DNA from: Prevotella nigrescens
Lineage (GTDB): Bacteria > Bacteroidota > Bacteroidia > Bacteroidales > Bacteroidaceae
Reading direction: 5' to 3'
NCBI RefSeq assembly: GCF_031191185.1
Contig: NZ_CP133464.1
Span: forward strand, 372,001 to 436,000
DNA: 64,000 bases
The notes beneath the pieces were generated by a model. The model was not told the DNA's origin. It saw only the letters and a list, made by a program, of their open reading frames with translations, and searched no databases. Numbering within the stretch: the stretch's first letter is position 1; every line of letters starts with the position of its first letter. The translations under genes were made by a program, and so were the position numbers. Below, in pieces: positions 17,387 to 25,881 of this stretch.

Positions 17387-19498
17387 ATGAGAAAGAACTA
17401 TGTACATTTGGCCCTCGCGGCAACCTTGACAATGGCAGCAACAAGTACTGTTTCTGCCCAGCAAAACAATGGAGCTGGGGTACAAAAGCTTACACGGAAC
17501 GTACAGCCTCAGCAGTCTAAAATTGCAGCGGCTGCCTTTAGTCTCGGCAAAAACGTCGCAAACGCACCCTTGGCAACGTTCGCCAAGGCAGCAAATCCCT
17601 ACGGAGAGGAACAGCAGGTGATGTTTGAAGACTTCGCAAAGATGACTTCAGGGAGCGAGGCGAACCCCGACACAGAGACAAACTTGATTAAGGACGAGTT
17701 TGAATACCCCTGGATCAACACCAAAGACGAATACTTTAAAAAAGCTGGCTGGGGTTCCGGCAACGCATATCCCGCCGGTGGAACAGTTTATTTACAGTCT
17801 GGTCCGGAAGATATGGCACACATTAACACGCCAATGCTGAACGTAAGTGCAAACGGAGGCATAGCTTGGATTCGCTTTAAAGCACGTGCCAAGAACGCCG
17901 GAGACAACCCACAAGTCATGGTAGAGGCTGCCGAAACCTTCAACATGTCGCCCACCTGGCGCATGATGGGCAGTGCAACGCTGCCTCAACTCAGCACCGA
18001 ATGGAAAGAATACTCTATGTATTTCTTTGGCGGCGGCGAATATACACTCTTCAATATCGTGTCTGTCATGGCTCCGGTGTATATCGACAATATCGAAGTC
18101 TTTACCGTCAAGCAACACGTTAATACGCCGGAGATGCTCGCACATACAAACTATGCGGGTTCTGAATTCGATATTCATTGGACTAAGATTGCCGATGCTA
18201 CGGGCTACAAGGTAAATGTTTTCACGCTAAGTGAGGCTGGAAAACCCGAATACTTGTTCGAAAACAAGGCAGTAACTACCAACAATTTCCATGTAACGGG
18301 AGCAGAATCAGGCAAGACTTACTTCTACAATGCATCGGCAACGAAAGGCAGTTACGAGTCTATTCCATCTGACAAGATGTTCGTTTTCGACCTTGAGGCT
18401 CCTGTAATGAACGAAGTTACCAATCTTAACAAGGATAAATACACGGCATCGTGGAGCACTGTGCCTTCGGCAGAGCGCTATAACTATATTGCATACTACG
18501 ACCGCAAGGCTGGAAAGGCTGGCGACTTCGTGGTTACAGAGGAAGATTTCACCGGTGTAAAAGATGCTGAGGGAAATCTTACAGGTTGGACAAAGGAAGA
18601 GCCGAGCCCTAATTCGTACGACTCTTACTATATTCCTGAAATGAAACAGGCAGGCTGGAAGGGCACGCAATACGCTCCTTACACCGACTATATCTGTCTG
18701 GACGGCTGGCAATACTACCACAACCATCAGGACGCAGGGCTTATTTCGCCAGAGTTGGATATGTCTAAAGATGGTGGAAAGTTTGCTGTTAGCGTTAAAT
18801 TGGCATCTGCTCCGGTTACCGCAGTCGATAAGGACGGAAAGGAGTTCACAGCTTATCCACAGGCTGCTTTCGCCCTTTTCAACTACAACGAAACTACTTG
18901 CGACTACGAGCAGGCAGAGCTCATCTATCCCGAAGGCTATCCAAAGGCTGTTAATGACAACTGGAAGAACTTCACAGTAAACTTTACCAAGGGTTCAAAG
19001 AAGTCTATCATAGGTATCTATGCCGTCTATGCTGACGAGCATCTCTATCTCGACGACCTGAAGATTACGCAGAAATATCAGGCTGGCGAAAGCCTCAACG
19101 ACCCGTTCGTCTTCCGTAGATGGGTGCAAGAACCAAAGGCAGACATCACTATTCCTTACTTTGTTGGCAAGTCGGAGGTTAGTCATCGCGCAACAGCCTA
19201 TAAGGTAAACAGCGACAGAAACGTGAAGAAGAGATACGCAGAAAGTAAGTTTAGCGAACTAAAGAAGGTGGGCATACCCGATGGTATCAGCAACATTGGT
19301 CTTTCTAAAGCATTGGTTAAGATGGAAGGCAACAACGTTTGCGTAAGCAACACCAACGGCGAAAGCGTTCAAATCTATACGCTCGACGGACAGCTTGTAT
19401 ATAGCAACAAGGGCGAAAAGGACGTTCGCGCCACTTTGACACAGCACGGTGCTTACATTGTAAAGGTGGGCAGCAAGTCTGTTAAGCTTGTTTTCTAA
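17387..19498 (+). CDS. secreted adhesin-like protein with type IX sorting domain
   Basis: 703 residues. The start at 17387 gives a clean signal peptide MRKNYVHLALAATLTMAATSTVSAQ. The middle holds two regions like cleaved-adhesin/choice-of-anchor domains: DEFEYPWINTKDEYFKKAGWG, and a second with GLISPELDMSKDGGKFAVSV, both with TLPQLSTEWKEYSMYF-type strands. A fibronectin-III-like stretch (TPEMLAHTNYAGSEFDIHWTK) lies between. The last 70 residues (VQIYTLDGQLVYS...GAYIVKVGSKSVKLVF) match a type IX secretion C-terminal domain, so export through the outer membrane is expected. The ligand is unknown. A terminator follows 21 bases after the stop. Confidence 0.83.
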   Translation: MRKNYVHLALAATLTMAATSTVSAQQNNGAGVQKLTRNVQPQQSKIAAAAFSLGKNVANAPLATFAKAANPYGEEQQVMFEDFAKMTSGSEANPDTETNLIKDEFEYPWINTKDEYFKKAGWGSGNAYPAGGTVYLQSGPEDMAHINTPMLNVSANGGIAWIRFKARAKNAGDNPQVMVEAAETFNMSPTWRMMGSATLPQLSTEWKEYSMYFFGGGEYTLFNIVSVMAPVYIDNIEVFTVKQHVNTPEMLAHTNYAGSEFDIHWTKIADATGYKVNVFTLSEAGKPEYLFENKAVTTNNFHVTGAESGKTYFYNASATKGSYESIPSDKMFVFDLEAPVMNEVTNLNKDKYTASWSTVPSAERYNYIAYYDRKAGKAGDFVVTEEDFTGVKDAEGNLTGWTKEEPSPNSYDSYYIPEMKQAGWKGTQYAPYTDYICLDGWQYYHNHQDAGLISPELDMSKDGGKFAVSVKLASAPVTAVDKDGKEFTAYPQAAFALFNYNETTCDYEQAELIYPEGYPKAVNDNWKNFTVNFTKGSKKSIIGIYAVYADEHLYLDDLKITQKYQAGESLNDPFVFRRWVQEPKADITIPYFVGKSEVSHRATAYKVNSDRNVKKRYAESKFSELKKVGIPDGISNIGLSKALVKMEGNNVCVSNTNGESVQIYTLDGQLVYSNKGEKDVRATLTQHGAYIVKVGSKSVKLVF

Positions 19499-19519
19499 AC
19501 ATCATTATTTAGCTATTGG

Positions 19520-19552
19520 GTGGGTACATCGTTTTTGGTGTGCCCACTTTTT
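19520..19552 (+). terminator. terminator after the type IX cargo gene
   Basis: Arms 19520-19528 and 19539-19547 pair over 9 bp with one G-U, followed by five T (19548-19552). Confidence 0.85.
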
Positions 19553-19823
19553 GGTTGTAACACCACCTTGAAAGCACGAACAAGATGATACTTTCGTTTC
19601 ATTCAGGTTTTCGGAAAGATATTTCCCCAGACGGCGTAAAGGCTATATGAAAAGCATTTTCTTATGTTTTAATGATTTAAATCCATAATAAATTATTACA
19701 TTTGTGGCGTGGAAGGATATGCCCATGTGCGGTTTGGCTATGTCGTAACGACATTAGCAGAGAGTAAGACCACTATAATGGCTTAATCTGAAACAACATT
19801 CCAAGAAACACCAAAGAAGATTT

Positions 19824-21032
19824 ATGGACTCGTTAAAAGAGATTTTTAGAATAGGAAAAGGACCGTCGAGCAGTCATACGATGGGACCTTCCCATGCAGC
19901 AGAGATATTTGCCCGTCGCAATCCCAACGCCAAGGCCTTCGAAGTAACGCTATATGGCAGTCTGGCAGCAACAGGGAAAGGGCACCTTACCGATGTGGCT
20001 ATCAACGAAGTGCTGTCTAAAATAGCTCCAGTAGAAATAATATGGCTGCCGGGAACAGTGCTGCCTTTCCATACAAATGGCATGCGCTACAAGGCGTTAG
20101 ATGCCGAAAAACACGTTGAAAACGAATGGGTGGTGTACAGTGTTGGTGGTGGTGCGCTCTCGGAAGGAAAGGGAAAAGACGACATGTTCTATACAACGCC
20201 GGTCTATGAACTGTCTACCCTGAAAGAAATACAACGGTGGTGCGAAGCCAACGGACGCGGTTTCTGGGAATATGTGGACGAATGCGAGGGAACGGAAATA
20301 TGGGACTATCTGCACGAAGTGTGGGTTACAATGTGCAATGCTGTAGAACGTGGATTGGAAAACGACGGTGTCTTGCCCGGACCATTGAAGCTTTCGCGTA
20401 AGGCGGGAAACTATTATATAAAGGCGTTGAGCTACCGAAGCAGCCTGCAATCGCGTGGATTGGTGTATGCCTACGCACTTGCAGTGAGCGAAGAGAATGC
20501 ATCTGGTGGCACCATTGTTACGGCTCCAACCTGCGGTTCGTGTGGTGTCATGCCCGGAGTGCTGTATCATCTGTACAAGGCACACCAGTTCTCGGAACGC
20601 AAAATACTACGTGCGTTGGCAACAGCCGGACTGTTTGGCAACGTTGTAAAAGCCAATGCGTCCATCTCGGGGGCTGAAGTGGGGTGTCAGGGCGAAGTTG
20701 GTGTGGCTTGCGCCATGGCATCTGCAGCTGCCTGCCAACTATTTGGTGGGACGCCGTCGCAGATTGAATATGCAGCCGAAATGGGGCTGGAACACCACTT
20801 GGGAATGACCTGCGACCCTGTTTGCGGATTAGTTCAGATACCTTGTATAGAGCGGAATGCTTTTGCTGCATGCCGTGCTCTCGATGCACAACTGTATGCT
20901 AACTTTAGCGATGGGCGTCATCGTGTTTCGTTCGACAAGGTGGTTGAGGTGATGAAACAAACGGGACACGACCTTCCTTCGCTTTATAAGGAAACCAGCG
21001 AAGGTGGTCTGGCGCAAGATTTTGAATGGTAA
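19824..21032 (+). CDS. sdaA: L-serine ammonia-lyase (iron-sulfur serine dehydratase)
   Basis: 402 residues combining the beta domain (KEIFRIGKGPSSSHTMGPSHAAE, 4-26) and the alpha domain in one chain. It deaminates L-serine to pyruvate using a [4Fe-4S] cluster. Ligand candidates are in APTCGSCGVMPG near 235, and CDPVCGLVQIPC near 332-343. It is about 50 residues shorter than the E. coli SdaA type. A possible -7 element TACATTTG lies at 19697-19704 without a good -33. With the methylaspartate genes it points to amino-acid fermentation, and the serine hydroxymethyltransferase at 56.8 kb may connect to it. Confidence 0.93.
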   Translation: MDSLKEIFRIGKGPSSSHTMGPSHAAEIFARRNPNAKAFEVTLYGSLAATGKGHLTDVAINEVLSKIAPVEIIWLPGTVLPFHTNGMRYKALDAEKHVENEWVVYSVGGGALSEGKGKDDMFYTTPVYELSTLKEIQRWCEANGRGFWEYVDECEGTEIWDYLHEVWVTMCNAVERGLENDGVLPGPLKLSRKAGNYYIKALSYRSSLQSRGLVYAYALAVSEENASGGTIVTAPTCGSCGVMPGVLYHLYKAHQFSERKILRALATAGLFGNVVKANASISGAEVGCQGEVGVACAMASAAACQLFGGTPSQIEYAAEMGLEHHLGMTCDPVCGLVQIPCIERNAFAACRALDAQLYANFSDGRHRVSFDKVVEVMKQTGHDLPSLYKETSEGGLAQDFEW

Positions 21033-21327
21033 AGCTTTACAGAAACCCATAGGAACATCAGGAGAACTATGGCTTTTAGCTCTCTAAAGACTTGCCGTAA
21101 GGAAGGCGACAAATCCTATTGTCCATGTTAAGTTTATACGTTAAATCTTCCGCTATTGTCCTTATTTGTTCTTTTAGGAAGAAAATTCCTTCATCTTGAC
21201 AATGCGTCAATAAGCCAATTGCCCATTGCGCAGAGTAGAAAGACACCATAATAAGTTACGTTGGATCGTAACTATATTGTGCAGAATGTTCACATAGGCA
21301 CTTTGCTACTTGCATTTTGTGGTTTGT

Positions 21328-21756
21328 TTAGTTTCTCAAAAACCTCTTCACCTTGTTGTAATACTGTTGCGTTTTGCTCTTGCTGAAGTTTATTCCGCCA
21401 TGCCACATGCGAATGGCTCGCTCCGTATTGTTTGCCTTGTTGTATTTTGACTGGAACAGAACAAACATCTCTCTCGATTTCTCTGGACTGAAACGGTCTG
21501 CCATGGTGTAGCGTTTTTTGCTGCCTTTTGCCTTTAGAATATTGTTACATTCTGCCACAACGTGGTGCGAAATTTGCAATATTCCTGCGTGCGGACCGTT
21601 TTTTGCTTTTGCATTTCCTTTACTTTCTACCTGTGTAATAGCGTCCATCACGGGTCGCCAATTGAAATTTTTAATCTTTGCGGCAGTCTCTGCGCTTGCA
21701 GTGTTCGATGCCAATGCCATTAAAATTCCTACTGTCAGTACTCTAATAATTCTCAT
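21328..21756 (-). CDS. secreted lysozyme-like/transglycosylase-like protein
   Basis: 142 residues from the ATG at 21756, which gives a signal peptide (MRIIRVLTVGILMALASNTASA). The mature part has DAITQVESKGNAKAKNG and HAGILQISHHVVAECN, a pattern like the catalytic Glu and GxxQI region of lysozyme-fold (SLT-type) enzymes, and ends in AIRMWHGGINFSKSKTQQYYNKV. It is shorter than most lytic transglycosylases. A role in opening peptidoglycan is likely; other substrates cannot be excluded. Its own promoter is at 21866-21897. Confidence 0.72.
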   Translation of the reverse strand: MRIIRVLTVGILMALASNTASAETAAKIKNFNWRPVMDAITQVESKGNAKAKNGPHAGILQISHHVVAECNNILKAKGSKKRYTMADRFSPEKSREMFVLFQSKYNKANNTERAIRMWHGGINFSKSKTQQYYNKVKRFLRN

Positions 21757-21865
21757 TACATAAAATTTTCCGAAGCCTATAAACTTGCCACAAAGTGGGC
21801 AAGCTATACGGAATGGTGCACATGAGAATTGGTGCACATATCCCTCAGCTCCATATTAACGCTTG

Positions 21866-21897
21866 CAAAGGTACGAAAATATGTGCTGATAATCAAA
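21866..21897 (-). promoter_or_regulatory. promoter of the lysozyme-like gene
   Basis: Minus strand TTTG (21894-21897), 20 bases, TACCTTTG (21866-21873). The leader to the ATG at 21756 would be about 100 bases. Confidence 0.78.
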
Positions 21898-22035
21898 TCG
21901 TTAAGTATAACTTAACAAATCTATACATGAATGCTGCCACTTTATAACTTTTGTTTAAAAAACTTAATACGCTTGTTCGGTTGGTCAGTAGCCACACTCG
22001 CAGCCTGCCGAATACTTATTTTGTAGCGCATAAAT

Positions 22036-22066
22036 TTTGCCAATTAAGAACTTTACAGTACCTTTG
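22036..22066 (+). promoter_or_regulatory. promoter of tRNA-Arg
   Basis: TTTG (22036-22039), 19 bases, TACCTTTG (22059-22066), a full consensus match placed about 38 bases before the tRNA. Confidence 0.82.
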
Positions 22067-22104
22067 CAAGCGTTCTGCATACCAATGCAGGTAGCTGAAA
22101 CAAT

Positions 22105-22181
22105 GGCTCCGTAGCTTAGCTGAATAGAGCGTAGGATTCCGGTTCCTAAGGTCATGGGTTTGAATCCCATCGGAGTCACCA
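22105..22181 (+). tRNA. tRNA-Arg (anticodon CCG)
   Basis: A complete cloverleaf of 77 bases with encoded CCA. Acceptor GGCTCCG pairs with CGGAGTC (one G-U). The D stem is GCTT/GAGC; the anticodon stem TAGGA/TCCTA encloses TTCCGGT, anticodon CCG, which reads CGG; the T arm is ATGGG-TTTGAAT-CCCAT. It has its own promoter and terminator. Confidence 0.95.
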
Positions 22182-22214
22182 AAGAGAAGATACAAACGGT
22201 ATCTTCTCTTTATT
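22182..22214 (+). terminator. terminator after tRNA-Arg
   Basis: Arms 22182-22193 and 22199-22210 form a perfect 12-bp stem with a 5-base loop starting directly after the CCA end, followed by a short T/A run. Confidence 0.82.
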
Positions 22215-22422
22215 ATAAAATAATATTTGTGAAGATAATCAACGAGTTACAGACGTATATTAAATAAAAACAAAAATGCGTCTCTCTGTGTGCCCATTCC
22301 TTAATTTTGTTCCTTTCATTCTATCAATCCTGAACTTTCAATCAAGCAACTTTCCTCACCAATCGTACATCTTTTCCGCTGCGTGTAATGTGTTGTGGCA
22401 CACCTCTCAAGATGAGTACGAA

Positions 22423-22510
22423 GTTTTAGATATCAGTCACGTTCGTTTTAGATATCAGTCACGCACGTTTTAGATATCAGTAATGATAGTTTTAGATATC
22501 TAAAACTTTT
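22423..22510. repeat. four tandem 22-bp repeats with GATATC core
   Basis: Copies start at 22423, 22445, 22467 and 22489, exactly 22 bp apart, each beginning GTTTTAGATATC. The second half is nearly the same in the first three (AGTCAC or AGTAAT plus four variable bases). In the last copy GTTTTAGATATCTAAAAC is a perfect 18-base palindrome. The period equals that of the hairpin-unit arrays but the sequence differs. Confidence 0.9.
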
Positions 22511-22841
22511 CTATCTCTTATGTGTGGTCAATAAATTAAGTGATGCTCATAATTAATTATCAATATATTTAAGCCAATCTTTCAGCCAGTCTGCCATCTC
22601 AAGGAAGGAGCATAGCGGGCTACACGACTGATGATAGATGGCGGAATGACGAAAGGAGGGAGTTCTTTGTTGTAGTGCAGTACGCTTTGCAGTAGTTTTG
22701 TGTACCGGTCCTGTCCATGTGTTTGAACTACTGCATTAAGTAGGGGAGTAGTTTGCATTTGTCCGCAACTCGATGCCGAACCGTTCTGTTTTATCATTGA
22801 CAGTAATGCAATAATCTTTGTGAGCTGCCGTTATTCATAGT
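22511..22841. other. intergenic region before the TonB receptor
   Basis: No gene is firmly supported. A 71-codon open stretch on the minus strand (22582-22797) has no start signal or family I recognise and may be a remnant. I see no clear promoter of the TAnnTTTG type. Confidence 0.35.
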
Positions 22842-25229
22842 ATGAATAAAGCAAAACTTCTATCCATTGCGCTGTTGTTCGTGTGTCTGCTCTATGCTGG
22901 TAACGCTATGGCACAGTCGTTTACGTTGCAAGGAAAGGTGTCCGACCAGGACGGAAATCCCATTGAGCTGGCATCAGTCATTGTGGCTTCACAAGGAAAA
23001 ATGGCGATGTGCAACCTCAAGGGCGAGTTCAGCATGCAGCTGCAGAGCGAAGATTCGGTTAAGATACGCTTCTCCATGCTGGGCTATAAAAGCAAAGTGC
23101 GTGTGCTGCATCGCCCGCAAGGCAAGCAGACGCTGCAAGTCCAGCTGACCAGCGATAACCAATTGCAGGAGGTTATAGTAGAGGCGCAAACACCGCAGCA
23201 TGGTACTACCGAGAACATAAAGGTGGAAGCAACCAAGCGAAACCCCTCCGTCTCGGGCAATGCCGTAGAGGAAATATTGCAGACACAGGCCGGCGTGTCC
23301 ACCCATTCCGAGCTTTCGTCGCAGTATAACGTGCGCGGTGGAACGTTCGACGAGAACTCTGTATATATAAATAATGTGGAAGTGTATCGCCCTTTCTTAG
23401 TCCGCAGCGGACAGCAGGAGGGGCTTTCGGTGATAAATGCCGACCTTGTGGACCGCGTCGGCTTCTCTACGGGTGGCTTCGAGGCCAAGTATGGCGACAA
23501 GATGAGCTCGGCTTTGGACATCACCTACAAGCGTCCGAAGCGCACCGAAGGTTCCTTTACGGCATCGATGCTGGGCGCAAGCGGATACTTCGGACTGGCA
23601 TCGAAGAAGCTTACGTGGACGAACGGACTGCGATACAAGACCAACCGATACCTGTTAGGATCGCTGGAAACAAAGGGAGAGTACAATCCATCGTTCTTGG
23701 ACTACCAGACTTACCTTTCATGGCAACCGTCCAAACGGTGGCAGGTAGACTTCATCGGCAACATTTCGGAGAACAATTACAACTTCGAACCCGAGGACCG
23801 AACAACCAATTTCGGTACGCTGAAGAACGTAAAGTCGTTTAAAGTCTACTTCGATGGCAAGGAAAAAGACCTCTTCCGCACCTTCTTCGGCTCGCTAAGC
23901 GTTACGCGGCATCTCTCAAAGCGTACCGATGTGTCGCTGATAGCATCAGCCTTCTCCACCAAAGAGCAGCAACGATACGACATACAGGGGCAATATTGGC
24001 TCACACAGACCGAGACTTCGGAGAATTTAGGAGTGGGAACATACATGCAACACTCGCGCGACTACCTTAAAGCAGACGTGAAAAGCCTGAAGTTAATGCT
24101 GTTGCAGCGTGCAGGAACGCACAGAATAGAAGGCGCTTTCACCTATAAGATGGAGAAAATCAAGGAAAACTCGGCAGAATACGAGTATCGCGACTCGGCA
24201 GGATACAACATTCCGCACAACGGCGAAACTCTCGACATGATCTATTCGCTGCGGGCTCGCAACACATTGGACGCCAAACGCATGGAAGTCTACGTGCAAG
24301 ACACATGGAACTTTAAGAGCAACGACTCCATACCAACCCTCTTTCGGCTGAACTATGGTGTGCGTTACGCCTACTGGAACTTTAACGGAGAGAGCATTGT
24401 TTCGCCACGTGCATCGCTCAATATCACCCCCGGCTGGAACCGAAACCTGTCGTTCCGTGTGGCAGCAGGTCTCTATTACCAGGCACCGTTCTACAAAGAG
24501 CTGCGCGATACCACCATGATTAACGGCGTAACCTACGCCCTGCTGAACAAGAAAACGCGTTCTCAGCGGTCCATACACGCATTGGCATCGATGAGTTACC
24601 GCTTCACAATGCTGAACAGACCCTTCAAATTCACTGCCGAAGCCTACTACAAAGCCATCTCGCGCCTTGTTCCTTACTCGGTAGACAACGTGAAAGTAAC
24701 CTATTTTGGCGACAAACAGACTTCCGGACACGCCACTGGACTCGACCTAAAGCTATTCGGAGAGTTTGTGCCGGGGGCAGATTCGTGGCTCACGCTTAGT
24801 GTCATGAACACTGCAATGAAGCTGAATGGCAAGAACGTACCCCTGCCAACCGACCAGCGTTTTGCCCTGAACCTTTTCTTTACCGACTATTTCCCCGGCT
24901 CAACACGCTGGCGAATGTCGCTGAAACTGGCGTATGCAGACGGTCTCCCGTTCTCTGCACCCCACCAGGAACTAAGCAACAACTCTTTCAGAGCACCTGC
25001 CTACAAGCGTGCCGACATAGGAATGAGCTATCGTCTGTTCGACAATCAGGACGGTTCGCGCCGCTCCATCTTCCGCAATGTGTGGCTGGGTGTAGACTGT
25101 CTGAACCTTTTCGGCATCAGCAACGTAAACTCCTACTACTGGATAACGGATATTTCAGGACAGCAATACGCCGTGCCTAACTATCTTACAGGCCGACAAA
25201 TCAATGCGAAACTATCGGTAGAATTCTAA
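22842..25229 (+). CDS. TonB-dependent outer-membrane receptor
   Basis: 795 residues. A signal peptide (1-24, ending AMAQ) is followed by a carboxypeptidase-regulatory-like domain (FTLQGKVSDQDGNPIELASV, with FSMLGYKSK) and a plug domain (NPSVSGNAVEEILQTQAGVSTHSELSSQYNVRGG, about 127-165). The remainder is a beta-barrel ending in an aromatic residue (LSVEF). This is the SusC-like class by N-terminal domain, but no SusD partner is adjacent and the barrel is short. The cargo is unknown; substrates such as iron complexes, cobalamin or peptides are equally possible. The rubredoxin gene follows with its own promoter. Confidence 0.9.
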   Translation: MNKAKLLSIALLFVCLLYAGNAMAQSFTLQGKVSDQDGNPIELASVIVASQGKMAMCNLKGEFSMQLQSEDSVKIRFSMLGYKSKVRVLHRPQGKQTLQVQLTSDNQLQEVIVEAQTPQHGTTENIKVEATKRNPSVSGNAVEEILQTQAGVSTHSELSSQYNVRGGTFDENSVYINNVEVYRPFLVRSGQQEGLSVINADLVDRVGFSTGGFEAKYGDKMSSALDITYKRPKRTEGSFTASMLGASGYFGLASKKLTWTNGLRYKTNRYLLGSLETKGEYNPSFLDYQTYLSWQPSKRWQVDFIGNISENNYNFEPEDRTTNFGTLKNVKSFKVYFDGKEKDLFRTFFGSLSVTRHLSKRTDVSLIASAFSTKEQQRYDIQGQYWLTQTETSENLGVGTYMQHSRDYLKADVKSLKLMLLQRAGTHRIEGAFTYKMEKIKENSAEYEYRDSAGYNIPHNGETLDMIYSLRARNTLDAKRMEVYVQDTWNFKSNDSIPTLFRLNYGVRYAYWNFNGESIVSPRASLNITPGWNRNLSFRVAAGLYYQAPFYKELRDTTMINGVTYALLNKKTRSQRSIHALASMSYRFTMLNRPFKFTAEAYYKAISRLVPYSVDNVKVTYFGDKQTSGHATGLDLKLFGEFVPGADSWLTLSVMNTAMKLNGKNVPLPTDQRFALNLFFTDYFPGSTRWRMSLKLAYADGLPFSAPHQELSNNSFRAPAYKRADIGMSYRLFDNQDGSRRSIFRNVWLGVDCLNLFGISNVNSYYWITDISGQQYAVPNYLTGRQINAKLSVEF

Positions 25230-25268
25230 GGAAGCGAGGAAAACAATAACACAATTTAACGGATTTAG

Positions 25269-25300
25269 TTTGTAAGAATTACATAAAAACATTATCTTTG
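25269..25300 (+). promoter_or_regulatory. promoter of rubredoxin
   Basis: TTTG (25269-25272), 20 bases, TATCTTTG (25293-25300), about 38 bases before the rubredoxin ATG. Confidence 0.82.
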
Positions 25301-25337
25301 CAGCGTTAATAGCAAATAAAGATAAAGACAAAACATT

Positions 25338-25502
25338 ATGAAGAAATATGAATGTAATACCTGCGGGTACATTTACGACCCTGCAGTAGGCGATCCAGAT
25401 GGTGGCATAGCGCCAGGCACAGCTTTCGAAGATATCCCAGACGATTGGGTTTGCCCACTTTGTGGAGTATCAAAAGACGATTTTTCAGTTGTCGAGGAAT
25501 AA
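25338..25502 (+). CDS. rubredoxin
   Basis: 54 residues, the full length of a rubredoxin. The two iron knuckles are C6-x2-C9 ([12 protein letters not shown]) and C39-x2-C42 ([15 protein letters not shown]), with the conserved [17 protein letters not shown] between. It is a one-electron carrier, commonly used by strict anaerobes to feed superoxide reductase, rubrerythrin or peroxide-reducing enzymes; none is adjacent here. It has its own consensus promoter and a terminator 31 bases after the stop, so it is probably a single-gene unit. Confidence 0.97.
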   Translation: MKKYECNTCGYIYDPAVGDPDGGIAPGTAFEDIPDDWVCPLCGVSKDDFSVVEE

Positions 25503-25533
25503 TTCATTGATTAAAATATTTACAAAACGTTGA

Positions 25534-25567
25534 GGGGTATGTAGCTTTTTTGCTATATGCCCCTTTT
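25534..25567 (+). terminator. terminator after rubredoxin
   Basis: GGGGTATGTAGC (from 25534) pairs with GCTATATGCCCC (ending 25563) with two G-U pairs around a T-rich loop, followed by TTTT. Confidence 0.85.
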
Positions 25568-25711
25568 CCTTTTGTCTGCCAATAGAGTTGTACGCACCAT
25601 TCAGGGTCGCCATTGCGCCTCGTCCTTGTCAGGCATATTCCTCACAAAGTTTACCAATATTCCTTACGTTTACTGCTTGTGTGGCATTGCCACGTTGCTT
25701 GTTCAATATTC

Positions 25712-25794
25712 CGGAACAGGCTCTTTTAGCGTGCAAAACAGTGGGTTTTGCACTGTAAAACAGGCTCTTTTGCCCCACAAAACAGTGGGGTTTG
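25712..25794. repeat. array of 22-bp hairpin units
   Basis: Four 17-bp units at 25712, 25734, 25756 and 25778, exactly 22 bp apart. Cores alternate: CAGGCTC, CAGTGGG, CAGGCTC, CAGTGGG, with A-rich left arms and T-rich right arms. The array lies between the convergent rubredoxin and YihY genes. Confidence 0.88.
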
Positions 25795-25881
25795 TATTAT
25801 GCTGGAATACAGATTATTACACAACGAAGTTCTTTGCCCGTACCATTTGCCAATCTATGGTTTTTCGAAGGTTGGCAAATT

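Noticed and set aside
22582-22797. 71-codon minus-strand frame before the TonB receptor
   Set aside because: No ribosome site, promoter or family resemblance; a gene remnant is possible but not supported.
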